Numbered from the stretch's first letter, positions 35,838-47,329 are shown. The stretch: DNA of 64,000 bases from Perognathus longimembris pacificus (GCF_023159225.1 NC_063161.1:71514767-71578766); one strand, 5' to 3'. Translations and numbers: made by a program. Notes: generated by a model from the sequence alone, not told the origin.

Positions 35838-36066
35838 ATTTTTTGTGCATGTTATGAGGTTTGAACTCAGGGCCTGGGCACTGTCCCTGAGCTCTTTCGC
35901 TCGAGGCTAATGCTCTACCACTTTGAGCCCCAGCTCCATTTCCAGTTTTCTGGTTGTTCACTGAAGATACCAGTCTCAAGGGCTTTCCTGGCCCAGCTCG
36001 CTTTGAACCCAGATGGTCAGCTCTCAGCCTTCTGAGTGGCTGGGATTACAGGTGGGCACTGGGCAG
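35838..36066 (-). mobile_element. B1-like/Geo dimeric SINE
   Basis: This is a complete minus-strand copy ending in an A run (T at 35838-35843). Confidence 0.85.
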
Positions 36067-36895
36067 GGTCTTGCCACTGCTGCCTGGGCAGTGCAGGATC
36101 CATGTGGGCCGCATGGAGAGAGGTTTGGGCCCAAGGATCCTGTGTAGGCGGTGAAGTGGCCCCAGTGTATGGGGGGGGGGGCTGGTGGGGGTCCAGGGTC
36201 CAAGAGATCAGGATGGCAGCTATCAGGAGGCATCTAGAGGGTTGTCGTCCTGGAGTGGAGATCTGGGCCTCAGCCACTCTGTATGGTCATCCCCTGGGGG
36301 CTCAGGGGCAGTAGTGGGGGGCTGGGGCCGAGGGAGCCCCCACGAGGCTAAGGGCAGGCCTCTGGGGTTGGGACGGGACAGGAGGGACCAGCCAGCCAGG
36401 CCCCACGGGGCCTGTGATTGACACTGGCCAGGCACAGGCCCTGCCCCCAGGCTCTTAGCCTGTGATGCGCAGCTGCAGCCTTGTCTGACTTCAGGCTGGT
36501 CCTGAAGGTCCCCAGGATGCTCCTGCGGGGTCAGGTGAGCATAATGGACACTCGCTCAGGACACAGAGGTGAAGGGCCACCCAGGACGACTTCCCGGAGG
36601 AGGCAGTGGCCGTGTTCGGCCCGTTCCCAGGACAAGCACGGAGCGGAAATCCCAGGACACGCGCGAGGCGCCCAGGCGTCGGCAAGGGGAGGAATTGCTC
36701 TATAAAAAAAGCCTTTGGCATGACCATGAAGCCATCTGGAAACCAAAACAGTGGGAGCTGCTCCTCACCAGCACACCACGGAAGTTTCCAGACGCATCTG
36801 CCACTCAGATGCCCACAGCAATAGCCTGAAGCAAACACATGAACAAGTTCTGCTATGCCTACAAGGTGGAGAAAGCCAGGCGGTGGGGAAAATCC
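36067..36895. other. Unique intergenic sequence
   Basis: It is GC-rich without a recognised gene. It includes a G run at 36171-36180. Confidence 0.5.
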
Positions 36896-36897
36896 AG

Positions 36898-37215
36898 GGC
36901 TTGGTATGGTGGGACATGCCTGGAATCCCAGCTACTTGGGAGGTAGGTCTCAGTTCAAGACCAAGCCAGGCTGGATTGTTAGGGTGCTATTCGCCTATCT
37001 CAACAAGCAAGCCGGGCATCAAGGTTCATGCTTGTCATCCCGGCTCCCTGGGAGGTGTAGATAGGAGGATCGTAGTCTGAGTCCAGCCGGGGCAAAAGTA
37101 TGAGACCCTATCAGAAAAGGGAAGTCAAACAAAGCAAAAAGCTGGGGACGGGGCTCAAAGATTAGTGGCCTTGCTGAGCAAGGGGCGTGATTACGTTCAG
37201 TTCCCAGAATCACAA
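36898..37215 (+). mobile_element. Three-part B1-B1-ID composite SINE
   Basis: Arm 1 is B1-like (GACATGCCTGGAATCCCAGC), arm 2 is a second B1-like unit (CATGCTTGTCATCCCGGCTC) and arm 3 is ID-like (GGGGACGGGGCTCAAAGATT), ending CAGTTCCCAGAATCAC. The arms abut without direct repeats between them. Confidence 0.72.
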
Positions 37216-37379
37216 AACCAAAACACAGAAACCCCAGAGCCAGAAAACATAAGCAATTCAGTTAGTGATATTAAGGAGAGTGGCATTACAAAGAGAGCAT
37301 CGCAAAGTCAAATGCCAGAACATTTCTAACTTGTGTCACAAGCAAAAAGTTAGTCTCCCTAAACAAAGACTAGAAAGAG

Positions 37380-37491
37380 TGGGTGCTGGTGCACATGCCT
37401 ATAATTCCAGCCATTCGGGAGGCTGAGATCTGAGGATTGTGGTTCAAAGCCAGCTTGAGCAGGAAAGTCTGTGAGACTCTTACCTCTAGTT

Positions 37492-37561
<70 letters not shown>

Positions 37562-37730
37562 GAAGTGGAGCTGTGGATCAAGTGGTAGAGCATCACCCTT
37601 GAGGAAAAAAGCTCAGGGAGAGGGCCCAGGCCCCAAGTTCAAACCCTAGGCAATACAAAAAAAAAAAAAAAAGAAGAAGAAGAAGAAAGAAAGAGGAGGA
37701 GGAAGAGGAGGACGAGGAGGAAGAGGAGGA
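37380..37730 (+). mobile_element. B1-like/Geo SINE carrying an internal CA-CT microsatellite and purine tail
   Basis: The B1 arm ends CTCTAGTTAA. Then (CA)n 37495-37522 and (CT)n 37523-37557 occupy the linker before CACCAGAAGTGGAGCTGTGG of Geo. The A tail (37658-37673) passes into GAA/GGA repeats to 37730. Confidence 0.92.
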
Positions 37731-38620
37731 GGGATGATGGAGACAGTGTGGGGGGTGGGGAGAGGCAGAAAGAGCTCTGGATACCAAAATAGAAAGAACT
37801 CCCAGATACTGTGCTCAGTGGGGGAAAAAATCACCAGGAACAGCGGAGTGTGGTGGAGCAGGAAGACCTGGGTTACATGTTGTGGAGCGGCTCGGGTGGC
37901 TGGGCTGTGGTGTGACTGCGGGGTCGGCGGCACCGGGGGTTGGGGCACCCACACAAGGCTGTGATGGTCGCTCTAGATGGGCCCTGGGCCCCTGCTGGCC
38001 CGAGTTCCCAGCTTTGGTCCTGGGAGGCTGGCCACATGCGGGTGCTAATGGGGCCCCCACAGAACCAGGTCTATGCCTAAGGTCAGAGCTCATGTCCACC
38101 GGGCAGCAGGAAGAGGGACAGCTCTAGACCCAGGGGGACCCCCATGGCCTAGAGGCCCTCACTTCTCACTTCTGTTGTCAAGCCCTGAGCCTCGGGTATG
38201 GAGCATGGAGGCCACAGAGAGCCTGGTGAACCCTGCTTTCTCCATGGGACAAGCATGGTGAGATACACGTGCTGCCTCTACCAGGAAGCCCCCAGGTTGT
38301 CAGGCTGTCTCTCCAGGACCCACAGCCCATCTTCCCTGTCCTCCATTGGGGACCCCAGATTGGAGTGTACCCCTGTCCCTGGCCATAGCCTCTCCCCTCC
38401 CCGCAGGACCTTGGGCTGACCCCAGAGGGGGCTGGTGGGGGCCTGCTGCCCCGGCCTGCATGCACCGGTCCTTCTCTGCACTGTCGTTTGGCTTCTGTCC
38501 AGCACCCCGGTTCCAGCTCCCTGGGCGGTTCTGGCTTTGTGGGCTGCAGCTCGGCGCCAGTGCCGGCGGGAGTCACCCAGGCCTGCGGGTGAGACTGGGA
38601 CTAACTCCTCTCCTACCAGG
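37731..38620. other. Unique intergenic sequence
   Basis: No gene, SINE or conserved-looking motif was recognised. Confidence 0.5.
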
Positions 38621-38621
38621 G

Positions 38622-38705
38622 GCTGGGGCTGGTGCGGTCTGAGGCGGGCAACACACTTGTCTCATCCAAAGCTGCAGGTTCAATGCCCAGCACTACCACA
38701 AACAC
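38622..38705 (+). mobile_element. ID-like monomer
   Basis: GGGGCTGGTGCGGTCTGAGG, then GGTTCAATGCCCAGCACTAC looks like a free ID-type unit. Confidence 0.5.
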
Positions 38706-38767
38706 ACTAAACCTGTGGAGGCACACAGAGCTCCTGGAATTGTCCAGAGCTGGGATTCAAAGAGAGG

Positions 38768-38970
38768 CAGGGGCAGAGAATGTGGCTCAGTGGTAGAGTG
38801 CTTGTCTAGCATGCATGAAGCCCTGGGTTCAATTCCTCAGTATCACATACACAGAAAAGGCCAGAAGTGGTGCTGTGGCTCAAGTGGCAGAGAGCTAGCC
38901 TTAAGCAAAAGAAGCTCAGGGTCAGTGCTCAGGCTCTGAGTTCAAGCCCCAGGACTGGCACACACACACA
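38768..38970 (+). mobile_element. IDL-Geo SINE with short CA tail
   Basis: ID arm (AATGTGGCTCAGTGGTAGAG) and Geo arm, ending CAGGACTGGCACACACACAC. Confidence 0.9.
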
Positions 38971-39189
38971 AAAAGCAAAGGGAGGCAGGGGGCCAGGTCC
39001 ACTGGTCGGGTGGGGCCGGAATCCCGGGAGGCCAGGGACCTCTGCCCAGCCTCCTGCAGCTAGGGGGCCGGAGGCTCCTGAATGCCTATCATGGGGTGGG
39101 GGGACTTCTCCTGTCTAAATCAGCAGGAAAACCTGCTCCCCTGGGTGGTAAGACTTCAGAGGGGCAGCACCCCACAGATAAAAGCAAGG

Positions 39190-39345
39190 TAGAGTCCAGT
39201 GAGGTAACTCACGCCTGTAATACAAGCTGTTCTATAGGCAGGGAGGATTGCAGTCCCAGGGTAGACTCAGGTAAATGAGGGACCCTATCTATAAAACATT
39301 TCAAGTGCAAAGGGCCAGGGAAGTGGTTCCATTGACAAGGTACCT
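39190..39345 (+). mobile_element. Old B1-dID-type SINE
   Basis: CTCACGCCTGTAATACAAGC, then GGGACCCTATCTATAAAAC and a partial ID arm. Confidence 0.55.
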
Positions 39346-39365
39346 GCGCAGTCAGCGAAGGCCGG

Positions 39366-39572
39366 GCCCTGTCCGTGGCTCATGCCTTTGATCCTAGCTG
39401 GCCACCCGGGAGGCTGAGAGCTGAGGGTGTGAGGTTCAAAGCCAGCCCAGGTATTACACAGCAAAAAGCTGGGAGTGAAACTGTTTCTCAAATGGTAGCA
39501 TGCCATATGTGAGCAAGGAAGTTAGAGAAGAGCACAAGACCCCGGCTCAAGTCCCAGAACTGGCATTGAAAA
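39366..39572 (+). mobile_element. B1-like/Geo SINE, diverged
   Basis: GGCTCATGCCTTTGATCCTA, then AGTGAAACTGTTTCTCAAAT and CAAGTCCCAGAACTGGCA. Confidence 0.72.
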
Positions 39573-39693
39573 CAAAAGCCTGAGGGAAGGACTTGGAGAA
39601 AGTCGGTTAACCTCTAAGCCCAGGAGGCCCAAGGGCCTGCTCCTGGGCCTGCTGAGATTTTTCTAGAATTGTGCCATCAAGAACATCTGAGAG

Positions 39694-39882
39694 GGGCTGG
39701 GAATATGGCCTAGTGGCAAGAGTGCTTGCCTTGTATACATGAAGCCCTAGCTAGGTTCGATTCCCTGGCACCACATATATAGAAAACAGCCGGAAGTGGC
39801 GCTGTGGCTCAAGTGGCAGAGGTGCTAGCCTTGAGCAAAAAGAAGGCAGAGACAGTGCTCAGGCCCTGAGTCCAAGCCTGGC

Positions 39883-39924
<42 letters not shown>
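39694..39924 (+). mobile_element. IDL-Geo SINE with a 40-base pure A tail
   Basis: It is full length and near consensus. The tail is 40 uninterrupted A residues (39885-39924), the longest in the window, suggesting recent insertion. A G/A-rich tract (39925-39990) follows. I could not find a convincing target-site duplication. Confidence 0.93.
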
Positions 39925-39925
<1 letters not shown>

Positions 39926-40289
39926 CCTGGGAGGAGGAGGAGGAGGGGAAAGAGGAGGGGAAGGGAGGGGGAGGGGGAGGGGGAGGAATGTAGAGGAAGG
40001 CAGCTGGATGCTTGGTTTCTCTGATGGAGAACTGGCCGGGGCAGTGTGTTGCCTGGGTTATATCGCTGCCCTCGGGCTGTGCCCCTGCCCCTTGTTCGGT
40101 AAATGGGGCTCGGTGGCCTCCCTTTCAGACCTAACCCAGAGCAGAGGCACCACAGATACTGTATGATGTTTGGTTGGTGTGACCGGCACGGTTCCAGCAT
40201 GTTCCAGAACCATCTATCATGATCCTTGACACACCGTCCCCACAGGCACCAACCTGTCGCCCAAAACAAGCTGTACACTCAGAAATGAG

Positions 40290-40385
40290 CGGCAGCTGGG
40301 CGTGGCGGTGCACACCTGTAATCCCAGCGCTCCAAGGCTGAGGTGGGGAGGACCTCCCGTTTGAGGCCAGTCTGGGCTAGGAGGG
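40290..40385 (+). mobile_element. B1-like monomer
   Basis: GCTGGGCGTGGCGGTGCACA, then CCTGTAATCCCAGCGCTCC and GTTTGAGGCCAGTCTGGGC. Confidence 0.8.
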
Positions 40386-40729
40386 AGGGGGGGGGCTTTG
40401 ACCTCAAACAACAAGCAAACCCCTCAAATAACCCATCCTCCAGGCCCCAAGAATGCTAGCCCCTGGCTCATTCTTTGCCTTCAATCTCAACCCACATCCC
40501 CCAACCTCACAGCCCAGGGCTTTGGAGAGCTGACTCAAAATAGAGATCGAGGAGAATGTTCTAGAACCTAGGATGGGCTGCCAGAGAGGGGAAGGTAGCC
40601 TGAGGGCTGCCATGGTCTCCCAGAGCATGGGAGGCTGGCATACCTATGCCCCCACCTGGGGGCGCCCCAGGGCCCCACAGGCCCTTTGACAGTGGTAATT
40701 GGGGGCAGCCTGGCCCACGGGTCCCATGG

Positions 40730-40815
40730 CTGCCCCTGCTGCCCGCAGCTGCTGTTTACGTTCCGCAGGCCAGCAGCGTTGTTTATGGAGAAGCGATTTC
40801 CAGGCAGGGCGGCGG
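40730..40815. promoter_or_regulatory. Candidate conserved element with two forkhead-type motifs
   Basis: CTGTTTACG (40751) and TTGTTTATGG (40779) lie in a short repeat-free GC-rich stretch. TGTTTAC/TGTTTAT are forkhead core motifs. Function is inferred. Confidence 0.35.
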
Positions 40816-40941
40816 GGCAGGAGACACAGAGCCAGGTCCAGCCCCAGAGAGGGGCTCCAGTGCTGGCAGGAGGACCGGGGCCAGGGGACCCCGGCCACAC
40901 CCACCCCATCCCTCACCTCCACAAGAGCTTTAGCCAATCAC

Positions 40942-41085
40942 AGGGTGGCACCCCTGTCCTCCCTGCTACTCAGGAGGCTGAGATCTGAGGATCACGGTTT
41001 GAAGCCAGCCCAGACAGGAAAATCCATGCACCTCTTGTCTCCAAGGAAGCAGCAAAAAGCCAGAAGTGGAGCTGCAGCTCAAGCC
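40942..41085 (+). mobile_element. B1-like/Geo SINE, 3'-truncated
   Basis: The B1 arm is intact and the Geo arm stops after GAGCTGCAGCTCAAGCC. Confidence 0.78.
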
Positions 41086-41557
41086 TGGGACAGAAGTCAG
41101 AGCTGTGCAGCCCGGCTCCAAGCTGCCGCTCTCCCCAGAGGCCCTGGTCAGTGGACCATGACCAGGTAGACTGTGGACTGGCTGTCCCACGAGACAACAT
41201 GAATGGCAGGTTGTTATTCCACCATGGGGAGCGGAACTCAGTGTAGAGCCCAGCCTTCCGGCAGCCCCAGCACTGGCACCCCGCAGGAGGGAAAATGCTG
41301 GAACAAGACAGCACAGCACAGCCCTGGTTGAGGCAGAGGAGGGCAGACTCCTCAGCCAGGTATGGTAGTTCATGGCTACAATTGCAGCCACCCAGGAGGT
41401 GGAGTTGACTCCCTGGGCCTCCAGCTACCTGGTGGGGGTCACTGTGTCCTTCACCCACATTCCATCACTGAGCCCCAAACTTTCTGCCCTCTGCCCCCTC
41501 CTCCATGTCTCCACTGCCAAGACTTGGCAGACTTGACCACCACAATCAGCAGAGTCT

Positions 41558-41768
41558 CGGTGGCTAACAGCTGTCATCCTAGCTGCTCAGGAGGCTGAGA
41601 TTGGAAGATTGTGTTCAAGCCAGCCTGCCAGGACAGAAAAATCTGTGAAACTCCTTCTGCAGTTAGCCAGCAAAAAGTTGGGCTGGAGGCATGGCTCAAG
41701 TGGTAGAATGCCAGCCATGAGCAAGCACTGGCAAAAAATATAACAACAACAACAACAGCAATAACCAT
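41558..41768 (+). mobile_element. B1-like/ID- or Geo-type SINE with CAA tail
   Basis: The B1 arm (AGCTGTCATCCTAGCTGCTC) and short right arm (GAGGCATGGCTCAAGTGGTA) end in AAAAAATATAACAACAAC. Confidence 0.78.
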
Positions 41769-42315
41769 ACAAAGATTAACATCTTACATGGTACAATGAG
41801 TAAAAGCAAGGAAGACCATTGCTTGCTTGGTCTGCAAACTCTATTTGAATTTCTCTAATTGTTCTGCTCTTTTTTTTTTTCTCCAGCCCAGGAGACAACA
41901 GGCTACTCTCACTTGGCTTGGTTCTTAAGCTGTTCTTTCTCTTTAATTGGCTTTCTGTTTTACTAGCTGACATGAGTTGCATGGGGCTGATTTCATTGTT
42001 ACATTTCCACACATGTTTACAATGTATCCCAACCACCCGCCTCCTCCAGCAGGCCTTGCCAGCCCTATCCCAACAGGTTTCATTGTTCTAATTTCAAGGT
42101 TCTGACCCTTTTCTCCCCCTCCAGGGCTCACTCATCTCCTTTCACTGGGACCAGCACCCTGGGCTTTGCCCTCCGTCACCTCCCAACAGGGTTCATCATG
42201 TCTTCCCGCCTCCAGGCCAGCTCTGTCTGGTGCTTCCTCACAATTAAATTCAGATTATAAAACCTGGAGGATGTACAATCCCAGCATGCTAGAGGTGGTG
42301 GCAGGAAGATCAAGA
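41769..42315. other. Unique, AT-richer intergenic sequence
   Basis: It includes a T run (41871-41880). No gene is recognised. Confidence 0.5.
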
Positions 42316-42319
42316 GTAC

Positions 42320-42475
42320 AAGGCTGGGCCAGGCATGGCAGGATTTACCTGTAATCCCAGATAATCTGGAGGAAGAGGTAAGAAGGTCATGTTCCAGTGA
42401 CAGCCTGGGGTAAAAGTGAGAGACCCCACCTGAAGGACAAAGTAAAAACAAAGAAAAGACTCAAATGGCACAGTG
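42320..42475 (+). mobile_element. B1-like SINE with remnant ID arm
   Basis: GGCCAGGCATGGCAGGATTT, then TACCTGTAATCCCAGATAAT and a short GACTCAAATGGCACAGTGC. Confidence 0.68.
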
Positions 42476-42875
42476 CTCGATCTGTCCCTGCCTGCTACTC
42501 CTATGCCTTGGGGCCACCTCTGTTCCACTCCATCAGTGACTCCTGCCTCAGACATCAACCCCTGTGGCATTTGCGTGTTCTGCCCAGTGCCTGGAATTCC
42601 ACCGCCAGGAGCAGAAAAGCAGAAAAGTCCCCTGGCTGGGCTCTGGATTTGAACTGTCCCCAAACCTCTGGGTAGAAGGCTTGGTCCCTGATGCACCAAT
42701 GCCTGGAGGCGGGGCCTTGAGAGGGCATTGGGTCATGGGGGTTCTGGCTCCTCCAATGGGTTTGTCCACTGATGACATCATAGCGGAGTGGGCTAGGAGG
42801 TGGGACCTGGTTGGAGAAAGTAGGTCTCTGTGGTTAGGGCTCCCAAAGTGTATTTTGCTCCAGTCTTCCCTTTTC

Positions 42876-42960
42876 CCCTCCTGCCTTCCCCTCCCTTCTC
42901 TCTCTCTCTTTCTCCCTCTCTCTCTCTCTCTGTCTCTCTCTCCCTTTGTGTCTCCCCCCC
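42876..42960. repeat. CT-rich microsatellite
   Basis: CTCTCTCTTTCTCCCTCTCT and similar units. Confidence 0.9.
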
Positions 42961-43179
42961 TTCTGCTTCCTGGCTACCATGATGTGGACGGCTTTATCTG
43001 CACAGCTGCCTGCCCCCCCCCCCCATACACCTCATCTTAGACCCAGGAAGAATCAGTTCCCTCAAACCCAGGACAAAGCTACCTCTCAAGAAGGCTGGGG
43101 TTGCAGCAGGCTGCCGTACAGTACTTTTCTGGCCTGTCCATGGCCTTGGGTTCCTGTCCAGTACTGAAAACCAGAAAAA

Positions 43180-43490
43180 CACCCGTGTGGTGACATACCT
43201 CTGTAAGCCCAGCCTCGGGAGACCCAGATGGGAAGATTTCAAGTTTGAAACCAGCCTGGATAACATAAGGAGATCCTGCCTCAACACACGTGCATGCACA
43301 CACACATGCATGCACAAACACCCAAGCCCACACACCACACACATGCATGCACACAATGCATGCACACATATATATGTGCACACACACCACGCACATGCCC
43401 GCACACACCCACACACATGAATGCACACGCCCAACCCACACACCCACAGATGCATACACATACATGCATGTACACACACACACAGAGCAA
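43180..43490 (+). mobile_element. B1-like monomer followed by CACATGCA repeat
   Basis: 43180-43287 is a B1-like monomer ending GATCCTGCCTCAAC. Its tail grew into about 200 bases of CACA/CATGCA repeat. Confidence 0.8.
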
Positions 43491-43851
43491 AAATCCATCG
43501 AGGCCTGCCTGAGCTCCCCCTGGACCCACCCTGTCCCGGGCTGCATGGGCTTCTGCACTTCGCCAGCTTGCTGTCCCCATGGCAGAGACCCGGTGGGTTC
43601 GTGGCTGCCTCTGTCCCCAGTGCAGGATCAGGAGGCAGACTGTGGTTTTGCCACTCCGTCCAAAGCCATGAGTCACATCATCCACTTATCAAGACCAAAG
43701 GCTGTGGTGACCGTGTGGGGAGGGGACGTCTCAGCCCTCGGCGCCTCCGTGCCCAGGGGAGGACCACACCCTGGAGCCCTGCTCCCTGCTGGGGGAGGCC
43801 TACCCTCCCGCTGGAGAGGCTTTCAGCCCCAGGCCTGACCCCTGCTTTCCA

Positions 43852-44095
43852 GGCCTGGAACCAGTGACTCACACCTGTAATCCCAGCAACTCAGGAGGCT
43901 GAGGTCTGGAGCTTCACAGTTCAAAGCCGATGGGGGCAGAAAAGTTTGCAAGATTCTTATCTCCAACATGACCAGCAAAAAAAAAAAGCCAGACTGGAGT
44001 TGTGGCTCAAATGGTAGAGCACCAGCAACCAGCAAACTCTGGATATCAGTCTCCTGAGTGGCTAGGACTACAGGCGTGAGCCACTGCACTCTGGC
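43852..44095 (+). mobile_element. B1-like/Geo SINE joined to a minus-strand B1 fragment
   Basis: A plus-strand copy (43852-44035) has its right arm cut off at AGCACCAGCAACC. It is followed by a B1 5' piece in reverse (CTCCTGAGTGGCTAGGACTA, then GTGAGCCACTGCACTCTGG). Confidence 0.7.
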
Positions 44096-44575
44096 TTCAT
44101 TCTTGTCATTTGGTTCAGGACAGATCAGGCCCACGGGCCACAGCTACTGCGCGGAGACACAGGAGCCTCCTTCATTCCCCTTGATTGGAGACAGGAAGAG
44201 GGGAAGACAGGCTCCTGGCCGCTCATCCGGGAGGAGGCAGGCACAGGCCCGGGCAGGACTTTCCCGTCACCCTCTTGCTTAGTGAGGTGTCATTTCCTCC
44301 TGGGAGGGAGGGAAGCAGGGGCTTGGTGATGGGTGGAAAGTGAGCTTGTTTGGGGATGAGACACCCACCTACCTACCTGTTGTCAGCTTTGTCAGTGATA
44401 AGTATTTGCCAAGCCCTGGGCCTCTTCTGAACCCAAGAGGCTGAGTGGGGCTGCTGTCGGTGCCAGCAATATGGTGCAACTGAAGAAGGGCCTCTGAGTA
44501 CCCCTTTGCCCTTCCTGCCTAGCCTTCTCCTTTCTCTAGTCTATGCCTGTCTCCCTCTGACATGGCCAAGGTGCC
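44096..44575. other. Unique intergenic sequence
   Basis: No gene or repeat was recognised. Confidence 0.5.
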
Positions 44576-44614
44576 TGTGGTTTTTTTTGTTGTTGTTGTT
44601 CTTTCATGTGTGTG

Positions 44615-44848
44615 TCAGTCCTGGACTTGAACTCAGGGCTTGGGCTCTGTCCCTGAGCTGCTTTTGCTCAAGGCTGGTGCTCTACACTTGAGCCACAGCG
44701 TCACTTTCAGTTTTCTGGTGGTTAATTGGAGATAAGAGCCTCACAGACTTACAGAATCTCCTGCCCAGGGTGGCTTCGAATCTCGGCCTGCAGATCTAGG
44801 CCTTCTGAGGTGCTGGGATTAAAGGTGTGAGCACCTGCACCCAGTTGG
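44615..44848 (-). mobile_element. B1-like/Geo dimeric SINE
   Basis: This is a complete minus-strand copy. The tail carries a GTT repeat at 44588-44600, and a T/G homopolymer lies at 44860-44878 on the other side. Confidence 0.86.
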
Positions 44849-44879
44849 TGCCTGTGTCTTTTTTTTTTGGGGGGGGGGA

Positions 44880-45850
44880 AGGGTTCTGAGCTAACCGGAG
44901 CAAAGCTAGAGCCCACCAGGAACTCAGGAAGCACGGGTGAGGTGAGCAGGAGAGGAATGAGTGAGAGGATCGAGAAGGAACGACGCAGGCTGCCAGGCCC
45001 GGAGAGCCTCATAAACTGCAAAATGCTGAGAGGAACAGGACCAGAAGAAACGCCCACCAGTGGGCAGCACAGCCCTGGGCCCAGCCTCAGGGGCTTGAGT
45101 GCCACAGGGCGCTCAGGAGTGTCTACCCAGTCCTGCCAGTCCTGATAAGAGGCCAACCTCAGACAGGGGGTCCTGCCCAGCCCACCTCAGAGGAGGGCAG
45201 TGGGACCATCCCCCCACGGGCCCTTGCCCCCTGCCCATCCCCACTGCACCCAGCCCATCCCCACACGCCCCCTCCCCTCTGCCCACCCCCACCGCACCCA
45301 CCCTGTTCCCCAAACAGTAAGGCCAGCAGGGCAGGTCCAGGGTTCCCCCACCCCCTACAGAAGAACAATATTAGCCTTAGACAAAATAGTCAAGTGTGAC
45401 ATGAATTCCCACAGGCTCAGGGCACTCTGGAACCTTCCTTCTGCCCACCCTCCCAGCCCATAAATCAAAGGCAGCTAGGCCTGGAATTGCCAAAACAGAG
45501 CTGGGGCTGGATAGGCCGAGCTGTCTGCTCCTGCCGGGCCGGAGCCCACAGCTTCCCCAGGCGAGTGCTGGGTGCTGGCCCCAGGCACAGCAGGTTGAAC
45601 TTCCAGAAAGAGACGCCCACCACCGACTGGCATCCCTCTGCCTGCAGGCCATGAGTCAGGGAGGGCACAAGTGACCACACCCCTTCCCATCCCCTCCAAG
45701 CCCCAGCACTGTGACATGGACTCCCCAGGCAGGCGCCCACCTCACTACACCTCCATACCTGTCACCCCCTGCCCCCCTGCGCCCCCACCCCACAGTCCCA
45801 TCCCAGCTCTGTATATGCAAGGCTTGGGCCTAGCTAGAAGTATTTTTATG
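44880..45850. other. Unique intergenic sequence
   Basis: 45195-45310 has a C-rich imperfect repeat of CCCATCCCCACNGC and CCCTTGCCC. Nothing else was recognised. Confidence 0.5.
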
Positions 45851-45861
45851 TATTTATTTAT

Positions 45862-46054
45862 TGGCCAGTCCTGGGGCTTGAACTCAGGGCCTGGACACTG
45901 TCCCTGAGCTTCTTTTTGCTCAAGGCTAGCGCTCTAGTAACTTGAGCCACTGCGCCACTCTGACTTTTTCTGTTTGTGTGGTGCTGAGGAATTGAACCCA
46001 GGGCTTCATGCATGCTTAGGCAAGCGCTCTACCACTAAGCCACATTCCCAGCCC
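45862..46054 (-). mobile_element. IDL-Geo SINE
   Basis: This is a complete minus-strand copy with an ATTT-type tail (45844-45861). Confidence 0.9.
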
Positions 46055-46276
46055 TGTTGTGTTATTTTCCATGATTCTGGGGTGTGAGCACAGGGCCGTG
46101 GTCTTGCTAGGGAGGCTCTTGAGCCACATGCATCCAGCCCTGTTTTTTTTTTTTTTTGGGGGGGGGGGTTCTTTTTGCTAGTGATTTTTAAGAGCCAGAA
46201 CCGAGATCTACCTATTTTAGGCTTCCCATAGCTGGGGTTAAAGGCATACACCGCAACACCAGGTTTCCTCTATGGA

Positions 46277-46400
46277 GATGGAGTTTCTGGAACTTTCCTG
46301 CCTGGGGATGGCCTCCATTGGGGTTCTCCAGATCTCAGCCTCCCAAGCAGTGAGGGCTGCAGGTGTGAACTGCCAGTGCCCTCACACAGGAAAAAGCTGG
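46277..46400 (-). mobile_element. Old B1-like remnant and GA tract
   Basis: The minus strand shows ACACCTGCAGCCCTCACTGC, then GAGGCTGAGATCTGG. A GA/GGGA purine tract follows (46415-46510). Another old remnant may lie at 46140-46265. Confidence 0.5.
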
Positions 46401-46827
46401 CTGAGGCCTAAACTGGGGGGAGAGAGAAAGAGAGAGCAAGAGAAAGAGGGGGGGAAGGGAGGGAGGGAGAAGGAGTGAGGGAGGGAAAGAGGGAGAGGGA
46501 GGGAGGGGCATTCAAGCAGAAAGAGCGTGGGATAGGGATGAACATTATTTTTTCCGTGTCTGTGGTGGGAAGGCAGGCGTGCCAGGCGGAGCCAGTACAG
46601 GGGTTCCTCCCTCCCTGCCCCCTGAACCCCCAGGCTCCCCTGTGCCCAGGAATCTTCCCTGCCTCCCCCTCCAGCCTCTGTCCCCTGCAGCTCTGATCTG
46701 CACTTCCTCCTTTCTTGGACCCCCTGCTCCCCCCATCTCAGCCAGGACTGGACTCCCCTGTTTCCAGTCCCCTAACTCCCCCGACAGTGAGGAACCTCAG
46801 GACACCAAGGGGCCTCCGCCTTCCACT

Positions 46828-46882
46828 CTGCATGTTCACACACACACACACATCACACACACACACACACGTACACACAAGG
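46828..46882. repeat. CA microsatellite
   Basis: CA runs with ATCACA and GTACACA interruptions. Confidence 0.93.
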
Positions 46883-46979
46883 CTGGATCAGGGGGCCAAT
46901 GGATTGAATTAAAAGGAGCTTAATCGCAGTGCCTGCCTACCTAGCTACTACCTAGCTACTCAATTTATTTTATTTTATT

Positions 46980-47176
46980 TTTTGCCAGTCCTGGGCCTTG
47001 GACTCAGGGCCTGAGCACTGTCCCTGGCTTCTTTTTGCTCAAGGCTAGCACTCTACCACTTGAGCCACAGCGCCACTTCTGGCCATTTTCTACATATGTG
47101 GTGCTGGGGAATTGAACCCAGGGCTTCATGTATACGAGGCAAGCACTCTTGCTACTAGGCCATATTCCCAGCCCCC
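46980..47176 (-). mobile_element. IDL-Geo SINE
   Basis: This is a full-length, near-consensus minus-strand copy in a TTTTA-rich context. A lone old plus-strand Geo arm lies at 47200-47300 (GTGTGGAGATGTGATGGTAG). Confidence 0.92.
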
Positions 47177-47329
47177 GCCCCCCAACTCATTTTTTAAAAA
47201 GCCAGGGTGTGGAGATGTGATGGTAGAGCCCAGGCTGGAATGAAAGGCTAAGGGACAGAGCCCAGGCCCTGAACTCAAACCTCAGAATCAGCACAAAAAT
47301 GTAATTTAAAAACATTTTTTAAAGGAGCT

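Noticed and set aside
38768..38860. tRNA gene
   Set aside because: A- and B-box-like sequences belong to the tRNA-Ala-derived left arm of IDL-Geo; no cloverleaf or anticodon stem can be folded. The same holds for the other IDL-Geo copies.
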